Assembly: GCA_041580375.1 (NCBI GenBank)
Contig: JBFGDZ010000181.1
Span: forward strand, 1-6,443
Source: JAPUIN01 sp041580375
GTDB taxonomy: Bacteria; Acidobacteriota; Polarisedimenticolia; Gp22-AA2
Direction: 5' to 3'
Length of the DNA stretch: 6,443 bases
Shown: positions 1 through 5,349 of the stretch, piece by piece
Numbering within the stretch: position 1 is the stretch's first letter
Layout of the letters: every line of letters starts with the position of its first letter
The notes under the pieces: model-generated
What the model saw: only the letters and a program-made list of their open reading frames with translations
What the model was told of the DNA's origin: nothing
Database searches by the model: none
Made by a program: the position numbers and the translations under genes

Positions 1-42
1 CTGGATCAATCTTCACGGAAAGGTACAGGTTCGTTTCGCATC

Positions 43-1434
43 ATGGATCTCGAACAACGCCCCCGGACCTTCGGCGCTCCCCAACCGGTGCAGAAGCGGT
101 CGGACGCGTCACCGATCGACGCGGAGATACAGCGCTTCCGATCGCGCACGAAGCGCTCGCGCGCCGAGTGGGAGAAGGCGCGCCCGCTGCTGCCCTTCGG
201 CGTCTGCTCCAACTTCCGCGTCATGGAGCCGCATCCCGTATTCATGCGCCGCGCCCGCGGATCCTGGATCGAGGACGTCGACGGGAACGGCTACGTCGAC
301 TACATGCTGGGCCAGACGACGCTGCTCACCGGGCACGCCAATCCGGTCGTGCTCGAGGCCGCCACCGCCCAGGCGGGGGACGGCACGCTCACCTGCTATC
401 CGAACCCGCTCACGAGCGTCCTGGCGCAGTTGATCCGCGATCGCTTCCGCGTGGAGCGGATGCGGTTCGTGAACACCGGCTCCGAGGCCGTCGGCTACGC
501 CGTCCGGGTAGCCCGCGCCGTGACGAAGCGGGACGGGATCATCAAGTTCGACGTCTGCTACCACGGGACGAGCCCCGAGCTGATGATCGGCAGGGGGATC
601 GCCGATCTTCCGCCGGACTGCCCCGGCTGGCTCGGTTTCAAGGAGTGGACCTCTGGGGTGCCGGGGGACTTCTTCGGCAAGACGCACGTCGCGGCCTACA
701 ACGACCTGGACAGCGTCCGCACCCTGTTCAAGAAGCATCCGGGGGCGATCGCGGCGATCGTCGTGGAGCCGGTGGCGCTCAACCTGGGCGTCATCCCGCC
801 GCGCGAGGGGTTCCTCGAAGGGCTGCGGGCGATCTGCGACCGTGAGGGCGCGCTCCTCGTCTACGACGAGGTGAAGATGGGCTGCAAGATCGGGCCGAAG
901 GGCGCGGGCGAGCACTTCGGCGTGGCGCCCGATCTCGTCGCGATGGCGAAATCGATCGGCGGTGGGTTTCCGATCGGCCTGTTCGGCGGCCGGGGCGACA
1001 TCATGAGCGCCGTCGAGGAGGGAGGCGTCACCCACGTCGGCACGTACACCGCGAATCCGCTCGCGCTGTCCGCGGCGATCGCGACCCTCACCAGGGTCCT
1101 GACGCCGGCGAACTACGATCGCATCTTCGCCACGAACCGGGCTCTCGCCGAGGGCCTGCGCGACATCATCCGGCGCAACGGCATCGACGCCCAGGCGGTC
1201 GACTTCGGGGCGGTCGGCTCCGTCTTCATGACGCGCAGGCCGATCGAGACGCTGGCCGATTTTCTGAAGGCCCGGCACGGCGCTCACACCGCCCTGCTGA
1301 TGGGGATGCTGAACCGCGGCGTCCTCTTCGGAGCCGGCGAGGAGGATCCGTGGACCGTCTCGGTGATGCACTCGGAGGATGACGTCGACGCGACGCTGCG
1401 AGCCTTCCGGGAGGTCGTTCCCCTGATCAGCTGA
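43..1434 (+). CDS. class III aminotransferase, glutamate-1-semialdehyde aminomutase-like (paralogue 1)
   Basis: This 463-residue PLP-dependent enzyme has fold type I and belongs to class III. Visible motifs are DVDGNGYVDY (78-87), NTGSEAV for phosphate binding (144-150), YHG (173-175), VVEPVALNLG (240-249), YDEVK with the PLP-ring aspartate D275, and AKSIGGGFPIG with the Schiff-base lysine K303. The length is normal for the family and the C-terminal domain is complete. It resembles HemL (glutamate-1-semialdehyde aminomutase) in overall layout. However, the usual SPVR segment is replaced by CSNFR and DEVMTG by DEVKMG, so heme synthesis is not the likely role and the substrate is unknown. The frame is open to the left edge with no other ATG. 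The ATG at 43 is supported because it gives an N-terminus close in length to the second aminotransferase, but its Shine-Dalgarno is poor (AGGT, 12 nt away). It is convergent with the minus-strand operon, 23 nt from the cupin stop. Family call is firm; substrate is not known. Confidence 0.93.
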   Translation: MDLEQRPRTFGAPQPVQKRSDASPIDAEIQRFRSRTKRSRAEWEKARPLLPFGVCSNFRVMEPHPVFMRRARGSWIEDVDGNGYVDYMLGQTTLLTGHANPVVLEAATAQAGDGTLTCYPNPLTSVLAQLIRDRFRVERMRFVNTGSEAVGYAVRVARAVTKRDGIIKFDVCYHGTSPELMIGRGIADLPPDCPGWLGFKEWTSGVPGDFFGKTHVAAYNDLDSVRTLFKKHPGAIAAIVVEPVALNLGVIPPREGFLEGLRAICDREGALLVYDEVKMGCKIGPKGAGEHFGVAPDLVAMAKSIGGGFPIGLFGGRGDIMSAVEEGGVTHVGTYTANPLALSAAIATLTRVLTPANYDRIFATNRALAEGLRDIIRRNGIDAQAVDFGAVGSVFMTRRPIETLADFLKARHGAHTALLMGMLNRGVLFGAGEEDPWTVSVMHSEDDVDATLRAFREVVPLIS

Positions 1435-1457
1435 CCCCTCCGGCGGTCCCGGGGCGG

Positions 1458-1904
1458 CTACCAGGTGTGCTCCCGCCTCGGCGATTCCGGAGGCGGAAGG
1501 GTGAGCCCCCAGAAGAACGTCGCCGGCACGCCGCCGGTGTTCCTGACGGCATACTTCCAGCCGCGCGACCAGTAACCGAGGTCGCCGGCCCGCAGATCGA
1601 GACGATCCGATCGGCCGGCACCGACCTCGGCCGCGTCCCGCCCCCAGAACATGGTGAGCTCCCCCACGAGGACGTAGTAGAACTCGTCCACGGGGCCGTA
1701 ATACTCCCTGGCCGTGCCATCGTCCCGATCCTCGAGCGAGAAGACGTTCGTCGTCGCGCCCGGCTTCATGAAGTAGAGGCCGAGATGCTGCTTTTCCCCC
1801 CGCACGATCCCGGCGAAGACGCAGCCGGGGGAGAGGGCGTCCGGATGCACCTCCCAGGATCCGGCGCGGATCACGCGCGGCGTCTCGATCTTCGGCTCCG
1901 CCAT
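1458..1904 (-). CDS. small cupin-fold protein lacking canonical metal-binding histidines
   Basis: This 148-residue protein is last in the minus-strand operon. A single cupin barrel is suggested by LGLYFMKPGA (41-50), DEFYYVLVGEL (73-83, cupin motif 1 strand and turn), LRAGDLGYW (104-112) and YAVRNTGGVPATFFWGL (118-134, cupin motif 2). The motif-1 HxH pair is absent; only the glutamate position (E74) remains. The motif-2 histidine position appears to be tyrosine (Y118). It is therefore probably not a classical metal-dependent cupin, and a binding, isomerase-like or regulatory role is possible. The start is decided by AAGGAGG (1916-1910) five bases before ATG. That site overlaps the TGA of the upstream methyltransferase, so translation is probably coupled. 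The same frame stays open upstream, but that part is the methyltransferase read out of frame. No signal peptide is seen, so it should be cytoplasmic. The substrate cannot be named. Confidence 0.85.
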   Translation of the reverse strand: MAEPKIETPRVIRAGSWEVHPDALSPGCVFAGIVRGEKQHLGLYFMKPGATTNVFSLEDRDDGTAREYYGPVDEFYYVLVGELTMFWGRDAAEVGAGRSDRLDLRAGDLGYWSRGWKYAVRNTGGVPATFFWGLTLPPPESPRREHTW

Positions 1905-1915
1905 GGCGTCCTCCT

Positions 1916-2764
1916 TCACCGACCGGTGTGTGGCGCCGCGTCCGGCCGCACCCCCTCCGCCCAGCTGACCGCGTACCAGAGCGAGGCGTCCGGTCGCCGC
2001 CCCCACTCCTTCAAATCCTCGATCCCCCCGTCCACGGCGGAGCGATCCAGAAGACCCGCCTCGACGATCCGGTCGCGCGCCCCAGCGAGGATGCCGACGA
2101 AATTGGCCACGAAGCCGGCGAAGTCGGGGTGCCCGGCGCAGCAGCCGAAGAAGCTCCAGTGGTTGCGCCGCGGCGAGGCGCCCGCCTCGTGCAGCAGCGC
2201 GACGAGGCGGCGGCCGACGTAGGGGTCGCAGCCCAGTTTCTCGAAGGTCCGCACGTACGCGTCCCACAGGCGGCGCACGCGCGGCGGCTCGGGCCAGAAG
2301 CGCATGACGTCGTGATCGTCGTCCTCCAGGAGGACGCGCCCGCCCGGGCGCACCGCGCGGACCATCACCCGCACGACGGCCGGCGGATCGCGGACGTGCT
2401 CGAGCAGGAAGCGCGCGTGCGCGACGTCGAAGCGGCCCCACTCGTCGTCCTCCAGCGGCAGGCGGATGGCGTCCCCCTCGCGCAGATCGAGGCGCCCGCC
2501 GCCGTCGTCCGGCGGCCCCTCCCGGCGCGCCCCGGCCAGCTGCTCGGGGCTCCGCTCCACCCCGACGACGAGCCCGTCCGGGCCGACGGCGCGGGACATG
2601 GCCCGGGTCAGCTGACCCGTCCCGCATCCCACGTCGAGCACTCTCTCGCCCGGCCGCAGGGCGAGCGCCCGCAGGGAGCCTTCGTTGAGCAGGTCGTTGA
2701 GGAGGGCCAGACGGCGCTGCTCGTCCGGGTCGGTGCCGTGGATGTAGACGTCGGCGGAGGTCAT
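1916..2764 (-). CDS. class I SAM-dependent methyltransferase
   Basis: This 282-residue enzyme is predicted to transfer a methyl group from S-adenosylmethionine to a small molecule. The Rossmann core is clear: motif I VLDVGCGTGQL (42-52), an acidic end of strand 2 (VVGVE, E70), REGDAIRLPLE (96-105), the motif-IV-like strand FDVAHARFLLEHV (112-124), and RAVRPGGRVLLEDDD (136-150). The N-terminal YIHGTDPDEQRRL (7-19) is a leader helix common in one branch of methyltransferases. The C-terminal part (about 150-282) is a helical cap that likely forms the substrate pocket, with aromatic residues near 203-206. Its ATG overlaps the TGA of the amidase gene (ATGA, 4 nt), so translation is probably coupled; the purine tract GAGGG lies too close to the ATG to be an ordinary ribosome site. 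The acceptor is unknown: it is not of the spermidine-synthase-like putrescine N-methyltransferase type. Family call is secure, role open. Confidence 0.92.
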   Translation of the reverse strand: MTSADVYIHGTDPDEQRRLALLNDLLNEGSLRALALRPGERVLDVGCGTGQLTRAMSRAVGPDGLVVGVERSPEQLAGARREGPPDDGGGRLDLREGDAIRLPLEDDEWGRFDVAHARFLLEHVRDPPAVVRVMVRAVRPGGRVLLEDDDHDVMRFWPEPPRVRRLWDAYVRTFEKLGCDPYVGRRLVALLHEAGASPRRNHWSFFGCCAGHPDFAGFVANFVGILAGARDRIVEAGLLDRSAVDGGIEDLKEWGRRPDASLWYAVSWAEGVRPDAAPHTGR

Positions 2765-3645
2765 CCCTCGTCGGGCCGCGTGCTGCCGTCCAGTGTGAGC
2801 AGGGCCCGGTAGAGATCCGTCCGGCGATCGCGGAACAGCCCCGTGGAGGCGCGCATCGATCGCACGGCGTCGAGATCGAACGTCGCCGTGATGATCGCCT
2901 GGCCCTCGCGCGGGGCCTCGGCGACCTTCTCTCCGGTCGGCGCGGCGATGAACGACGAGCCGTAGAAGGTCATCGTGGCCGAGTCCGACTTCTCGACCCC
3001 GACGCGGTTGGAGGCCACGACGGGCACCATGTTTGCCGCCGCGTGACCCTGCATGACGATCTGCCACTGATCGCGCGAGTCGCTGTAGTTCGGGATCGGC
3101 TCGTCGCCGATGGCGGTCGGATAGAGGATCATCTCGGCGCCCCGGAGGGCGAGCACCCGGGCGCACTCGGGGAACCACTGATCCCAGCAGATCGCCGCGC
3201 CCACGCGCCCGAACTTCGTGTCCCAGACCTTGAAGCCGGTGTCGCCCGGGTTGAAGTAGTACTTCTCGCGGTATCCGGGCCCGTCCGGGATGTGGCTCTT
3301 CCGGTAGACGCCCAGGACCGAGCCGTCGGCGTCGACCATCGCCAGCGCGTTGAAGTGGGCGTGTCCCGCCCTCTCGAAGAAGCTGACCGGCAGGACGACG
3401 CCGAGCTCCTTGGCCAGCGCGGCCATCCTCGCGACCACCGGGTGCCCCTCGAACGGCCGCGCCAGGGCGAACATCTCCTCCTTCTGATCCGGCGGGAAGT
3501 ACGGCGTCTGGAACAGCTCCTGGAGCAGGATGACGTTGGCGCCCTGCCCGGCCGCGGCGCGCACGATCTCCGCCGCGCGCTCCACGTTGGCGTCGGTGTC
3601 CCAGCTGCAGGCCATCTGCGTGGCCGCGAGGGTCACGCGTCTCAT
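2761..3645 (-). CDS. aguB: N-carbamoylputrescine amidase (nitrilase superfamily)
   Basis: This 294-residue cytoplasmic enzyme is predicted to hydrolyse N-carbamoylputrescine to putrescine, ammonia and CO2, the last step of the agmatine route to putrescine (EC 3.5.1.53). The nitrilase-superfamily catalytic triad is E43 (LLQELF), K116 (YRKSHIP) and C153 (AICWDQWFPE). Several stretches match my recollection of plant and bacterial AguB proteins closely: LGVVLPVSFFE (81-91), YRKSHIPDGPGY (114-125), YFNPGDTGFKV (130-140), VMQGHAAAN (197-205) and GLFRDRRTDLY (269-279). The length is full. It is the second gene of the operon, 21 nt after the permease stop and overlapping the methyltransferase start by 4 nt. 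AAGGGAG lies 6 nt before the ATG, inside a hairpin. Agmatine deiminase, the usual upstream enzyme, is not in the window. A related ureido acid, as for beta-ureidopropionase, is the main alternative substrate, but the motif match favours AguB. Confidence 0.88.
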   Translation of the reverse strand: MRRVTLAATQMACSWDTDANVERAAEIVRAAAGQGANVILLQELFQTPYFPPDQKEEMFALARPFEGHPVVARMAALAKELGVVLPVSFFERAGHAHFNALAMVDADGSVLGVYRKSHIPDGPGYREKYYFNPGDTGFKVWDTKFGRVGAAICWDQWFPECARVLALRGAEMILYPTAIGDEPIPNYSDSRDQWQIVMQGHAAANMVPVVASNRVGVEKSDSATMTFYGSSFIAAPTGEKVAEAPREGQAIITATFDLDAVRSMRASTGLFRDRRTDLYRALLTLDGSTRPDEG

Positions 3646-3667
3646 GTCGGGCTCCCTTCCCGGACAT
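3644..3667 (-). promoter_or_regulatory. ribosome-site-sequestering hairpin before the amidase gene
   Basis: On the minus strand, ATGTC (3667-3663) pairs with GACAT (3648-3644) and GGG (3661-3659) with CCC (3651-3649). This leaves one bulged C (3662) and a 7-nt loop AAGGGAG (3658-3652). The loop is the Shine-Dalgarno of the amidase gene, and the first two bases of its ATG (3645-3644) sit in the stem. The element fills the gap between the permease stop and the amidase start. It could damp amidase translation unless ribosomes leaving the permease gene, or a ligand, open it. The pairing is seen in the sequence; its function is inferred. Confidence 0.5.
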
Positions 3668-4992
3668 TATCCATCGGCCGGTTCCGTCCGCGCAACGCGG
3701 CGGCGGTGCCACAGGGACCCGAGGTAGAGGAGCGGACCGACCGCCAGGAAGGCGAGGCCGACGAGCAGCTCTTCGAATCCGATGGAGAGCAGCACGAACA
3801 GCGCGATCAGCGTGGGGACCGACGCGGTGATGATCAGGACCGGCCAGCCGCCGGGAATCCGGAACCGGCCCTTCAGGTCCGGCCGCTTCCACCTCAGGAT
3901 GATCGGGGCGGCGAACGTGAGGATGTAGGTGGGCAGGGCCAGCCAGGTGCTGAGCTCGAGGAGATAGTCGAACTCGAAGAAGAACGTCAGCGCGCTGTAG
4001 ATGATTCCCTGGACGATGAGCATCAGGGCCGGCGTGCCGTACCGCGGATGAAGCCTCATCAGCGCCCGGGGGAGCAGACCGTCCCGCGCCATGGCGAAGG
4101 GAATCCGCGAGATGACGAGCTGCTCGCTGTTGAACAGCCCCAGGTTCGCCAGCTGCGCCGCCACCGCGAACGGGACGAGGAGCCAGATCCCGCCGAGGGC
4201 GAAGGCGACCGTGTTCAGGTGCCCCGTGGTCCACGTGCTCCAGTCGGGCGTCACGCCGAGGGCGACGATCAGCGGCAGGACGTAGACGAGGACCGAGATC
4301 GGCAGGAACGCGGCGAGCACCCGCGGATAGCTCTTCTCCGGCTCGACGATCTCCTCGCTGGCGGCGGCCAGCGCGCCGTATCCGGAGTAGTTCCACAACC
4401 CCCAGATGCACGCGCCCCGCAGGGCGGTCCAGAACGACTCCCCGGCCGGGATCATCGGCGCCAGATTCCCGGGATGGAGGTGTTTGAACCCCAGCACCAG
4501 CAGGATCAGGATCGGGAGAATCTGGAGCACCGCCATCACCATCGACGTCCCCCCGACGGCCTTGACTCCGCGGATGTTCAGCCACATGCATCCCCAGACG
4601 ACGATCAGGCAGATCGACCAGTCGAGCATGTGGCCCGGCTCGCCGTTCCGGAACACGGCGCGCGTGAGGTACGCCGCGACCAGCGGCGGGTAGAGGGCCG
4701 CGTCCATCACCCAGGTCAGCCAGTCGACGTACGTGAACTGGAACGACCAGAACGGCGACAGGCTGGCGCGGAACCACTGGTAGATTCCGCCCTCGAGAGG
4801 GATCTTCGTGACGAGCTCGGCGACGATCAGCGCGTAGGGGACGGCCCACAGGAGGGCCATGAGGGTGAGCACGATGATGGCCAGGCCCGGGCCGGCGTGC
4901 GGCACGATCTCCTCGGTGCCGAACGGCCCGCCGCACAGGAGCACGTACATCGTGGCCAGAAGCGGGATCGGGCGGAGTCCCCTGCGCAGCAT
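3667..4992 (-). CDS. APC-superfamily permease, polyamine/amino-acid transporter-like
   Basis: This is a 441-residue inner-membrane transporter with about 12 hydrophobic segments (near residues 9-27, 37-57, 91-110, 124-142, 148-168, 192-212, 227-247, 263-287, 321-340, 345-365, 383-405, 409-427). The broken first helix has GGPFGTEE (21-28). WVMDAALYPPL (94-104) and YSGYGALAAASEEIVEPEKSY (202-222) are typical of the APC superfamily. GGPFG followed by an acidic pair, and the D-A-L-Y-P motif, recall the polyamine:H+ symporter branch (plant PUT, trypanosomatid POT1). This is a recollection-based assignment; an amino-acid substrate is the alternative. The start chosen is the ATG at 4992, with GGGGAGA (5011-5005) 12 nt upstream, a rather long spacing. 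The frame can be extended to a TTG at 5061, but that has no ribosome site and adds a polar, charged tail. It is the first gene of the operon, which suggests it supplies the substrate of the downstream amidase. Confidence 0.9.
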   Translation of the reverse strand: MLRRGLRPIPLLATMYVLLCGGPFGTEEIVPHAGPGLAIIVLTLMALLWAVPYALIVAELVTKIPLEGGIYQWFRASLSPFWSFQFTYVDWLTWVMDAALYPPLVAAYLTRAVFRNGEPGHMLDWSICLIVVWGCMWLNIRGVKAVGGTSMVMAVLQILPILILLVLGFKHLHPGNLAPMIPAGESFWTALRGACIWGLWNYSGYGALAAASEEIVEPEKSYPRVLAAFLPISVLVYVLPLIVALGVTPDWSTWTTGHLNTVAFALGGIWLLVPFAVAAQLANLGLFNSEQLVISRIPFAMARDGLLPRALMRLHPRYGTPALMLIVQGIIYSALTFFFEFDYLLELSTWLALPTYILTFAAPIILRWKRPDLKGRFRIPGGWPVLIITASVPTLIALFVLLSIGFEELLVGLAFLAVGPLLYLGSLWHRRRVARTEPADG

Positions 4993-5068
4993 GATGGCGG
5001 ATCGTCTCCCCGCATCGACGACCGTTGCGCGGTCCCGTGGACCGGTTGCCGGCCGTGGCAATCATCTT

Positions 5069-5080
5069 CGGAAAGTTCCG
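5069..5080. promoter_or_regulatory. interrupted palindrome, candidate operator
   Basis: CGGAA (5069-5073) and TTCCG (5076-5080) form a perfect 5+5 inverted repeat with a 2-bp centre. It lies immediately downstream, on the minus strand, of the candidate -10 of the permease operon and overlaps the predicted start of transcription. That is where a repressor dimer would block it. No regulator gene is in the window, and a 12-bp element of this kind can arise by chance. Confidence 0.3.
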
Positions 5081-5081
5081 C

Positions 5082-5090
5082 ATCCTAACA
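5082..5090 (-). promoter_or_regulatory. weak candidate extended -10 promoter for the permease operon
   Basis: On the minus strand TGTTAGGAT (5090-5082) reads as an extended -10, TGn followed by TAGGAT, which shares four of six bases with TATAAT. No convincing -35 is present, as an extended -10 can allow. Transcription would start near 5075 and give a leader of about 80 nt to the permease ATG at 4992. This is a weak call made mainly because the operon needs a promoter in this divergent gap. Confidence 0.3.
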
Positions 5091-5118
5091 CGAACCCGCT
5101 CGACGACTCACACCGCAC

Positions 5119-5147
5119 TTCCCGCTCCGTCGCCGAGTCCGTATAAT
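5119..5147 (+). promoter_or_regulatory. candidate sigma70-type promoter for aminotransferase 2
   Basis: A perfect TATAAT stands at 5142-5147 in otherwise G/C-rich DNA. The hexamer 17 bp upstream (TTCCCG, 5119-5124) matches the -35 consensus at only three positions, so an activator may be needed. Transcription would begin near 5154-5155, leaving a leader of about 195 nt before the ATG at 5350. No coding sequence competes for this region. Confidence 0.5.
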
Positions 5148-5154
5148 CATCCTC

Positions 5155-5349
5155 ACCGATACTGCGGAGCCGCACGCCGCGCTCCGCAAGGCACGATCCA
5201 GCGCAGGTCGGCCGCCTCCCCCGCTTCCGCCCGCAGCCGGATCCACGCGATCCGATCCGTGGCCCGCCGCTCCATCATGCGGCATGGCGCCGCGATGCCG
5301 GGCGTCCGGATCGGGACGCGGCCTCCCCATCGGCACGAGGTGAAACGAC
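5155..5349 (+). other. non-coding leader of aminotransferase 2, rich in inverted repeats
   Basis: No gene was found between the predicted transcription start and the ATG at 5350. Besides the 8-bp repeat at its 5' end, there are three shorter perfect inverted repeats: CCACG/CGTGG (5243-5247 and 5258-5262), CGGCAT/ATGCCG (5280-5285 and 5295-5300), and GCGTCC/GGACGC (5302-5307 and 5314-5319, 6-nt loop). The last ends 17 nt before the Shine-Dalgarno GAGGTGA. The sequence matches no riboswitch class I can recognise. Short stems are frequent in G/C-rich DNA, so a structured regulatory role is only a suggestion. Confidence 0.35.
5163..5188 (+). repeat. perfect 8-bp inverted repeat at the 5' end of the predicted leader
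   Basis: TGCGGAGC (5163-5170) and GCTCCGCA (5181-5188) are exact reverse complements separated by 10 nt. The repeat begins about eight bases after the predicted transcription start of aminotransferase 2. It could be an mRNA 5' stem-loop or a DNA-binding site for a dimeric regulator. It is not followed by a T run, so it is not a typical intrinsic terminator. Confidence 0.5.

Noticed and set aside
949..978. A 30-nt stretch nearly identical to 6241-6270 (28 of 30 bases), considered as a direct repeat or recombination site.
   Set aside because: It encodes the conserved PLP-lysine loop in both paralogues, so protein-level conservation explains it. Flanking DNA diverges at once.
109..1371. A 420-codon minus-strand open frame opposite aminotransferase 1.
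   Set aside because: It has no recognisable motif, is rich in Arg/Asp/Ala, and is fully explained as the complement of a well-supported gene.
1435..1457. A possible bidirectional terminator between the convergent genes.
   Set aside because: The G/C-rich gap has no clear stem with a T run on either strand, so a terminator cannot be supported.
4993..5061. An N-terminal extension of the permease to the TTG at 5061.
   Set aside because: There is no Shine-Dalgarno before the TTG, and the added 23 residues are polar and charged, unlike an APC N-terminus. The ATG at 4992 begins just before helix 1.
1916..5083. A single very long minus-strand open frame ending with the methyltransferase, as if it were a giant fusion protein.
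   Set aside because: Only the last 282 codons carry methyltransferase motifs. The rest is Arg/Ala/Gly/Pro-rich out-of-frame reading of the permease and amidase genes, which G/C-rich DNA keeps free of stops. The ATGA junction and family length fix the start at 2764.
3043..5088. A 681-codon plus-strand open frame antisense to the permease and amidase.
   Set aside because: Its composition is low-complexity (Arg, Asp, Gln, Glu, Pro, His) with no domain motif, and it lies opposite two clearly recognisable genes. It is an antisense shadow.
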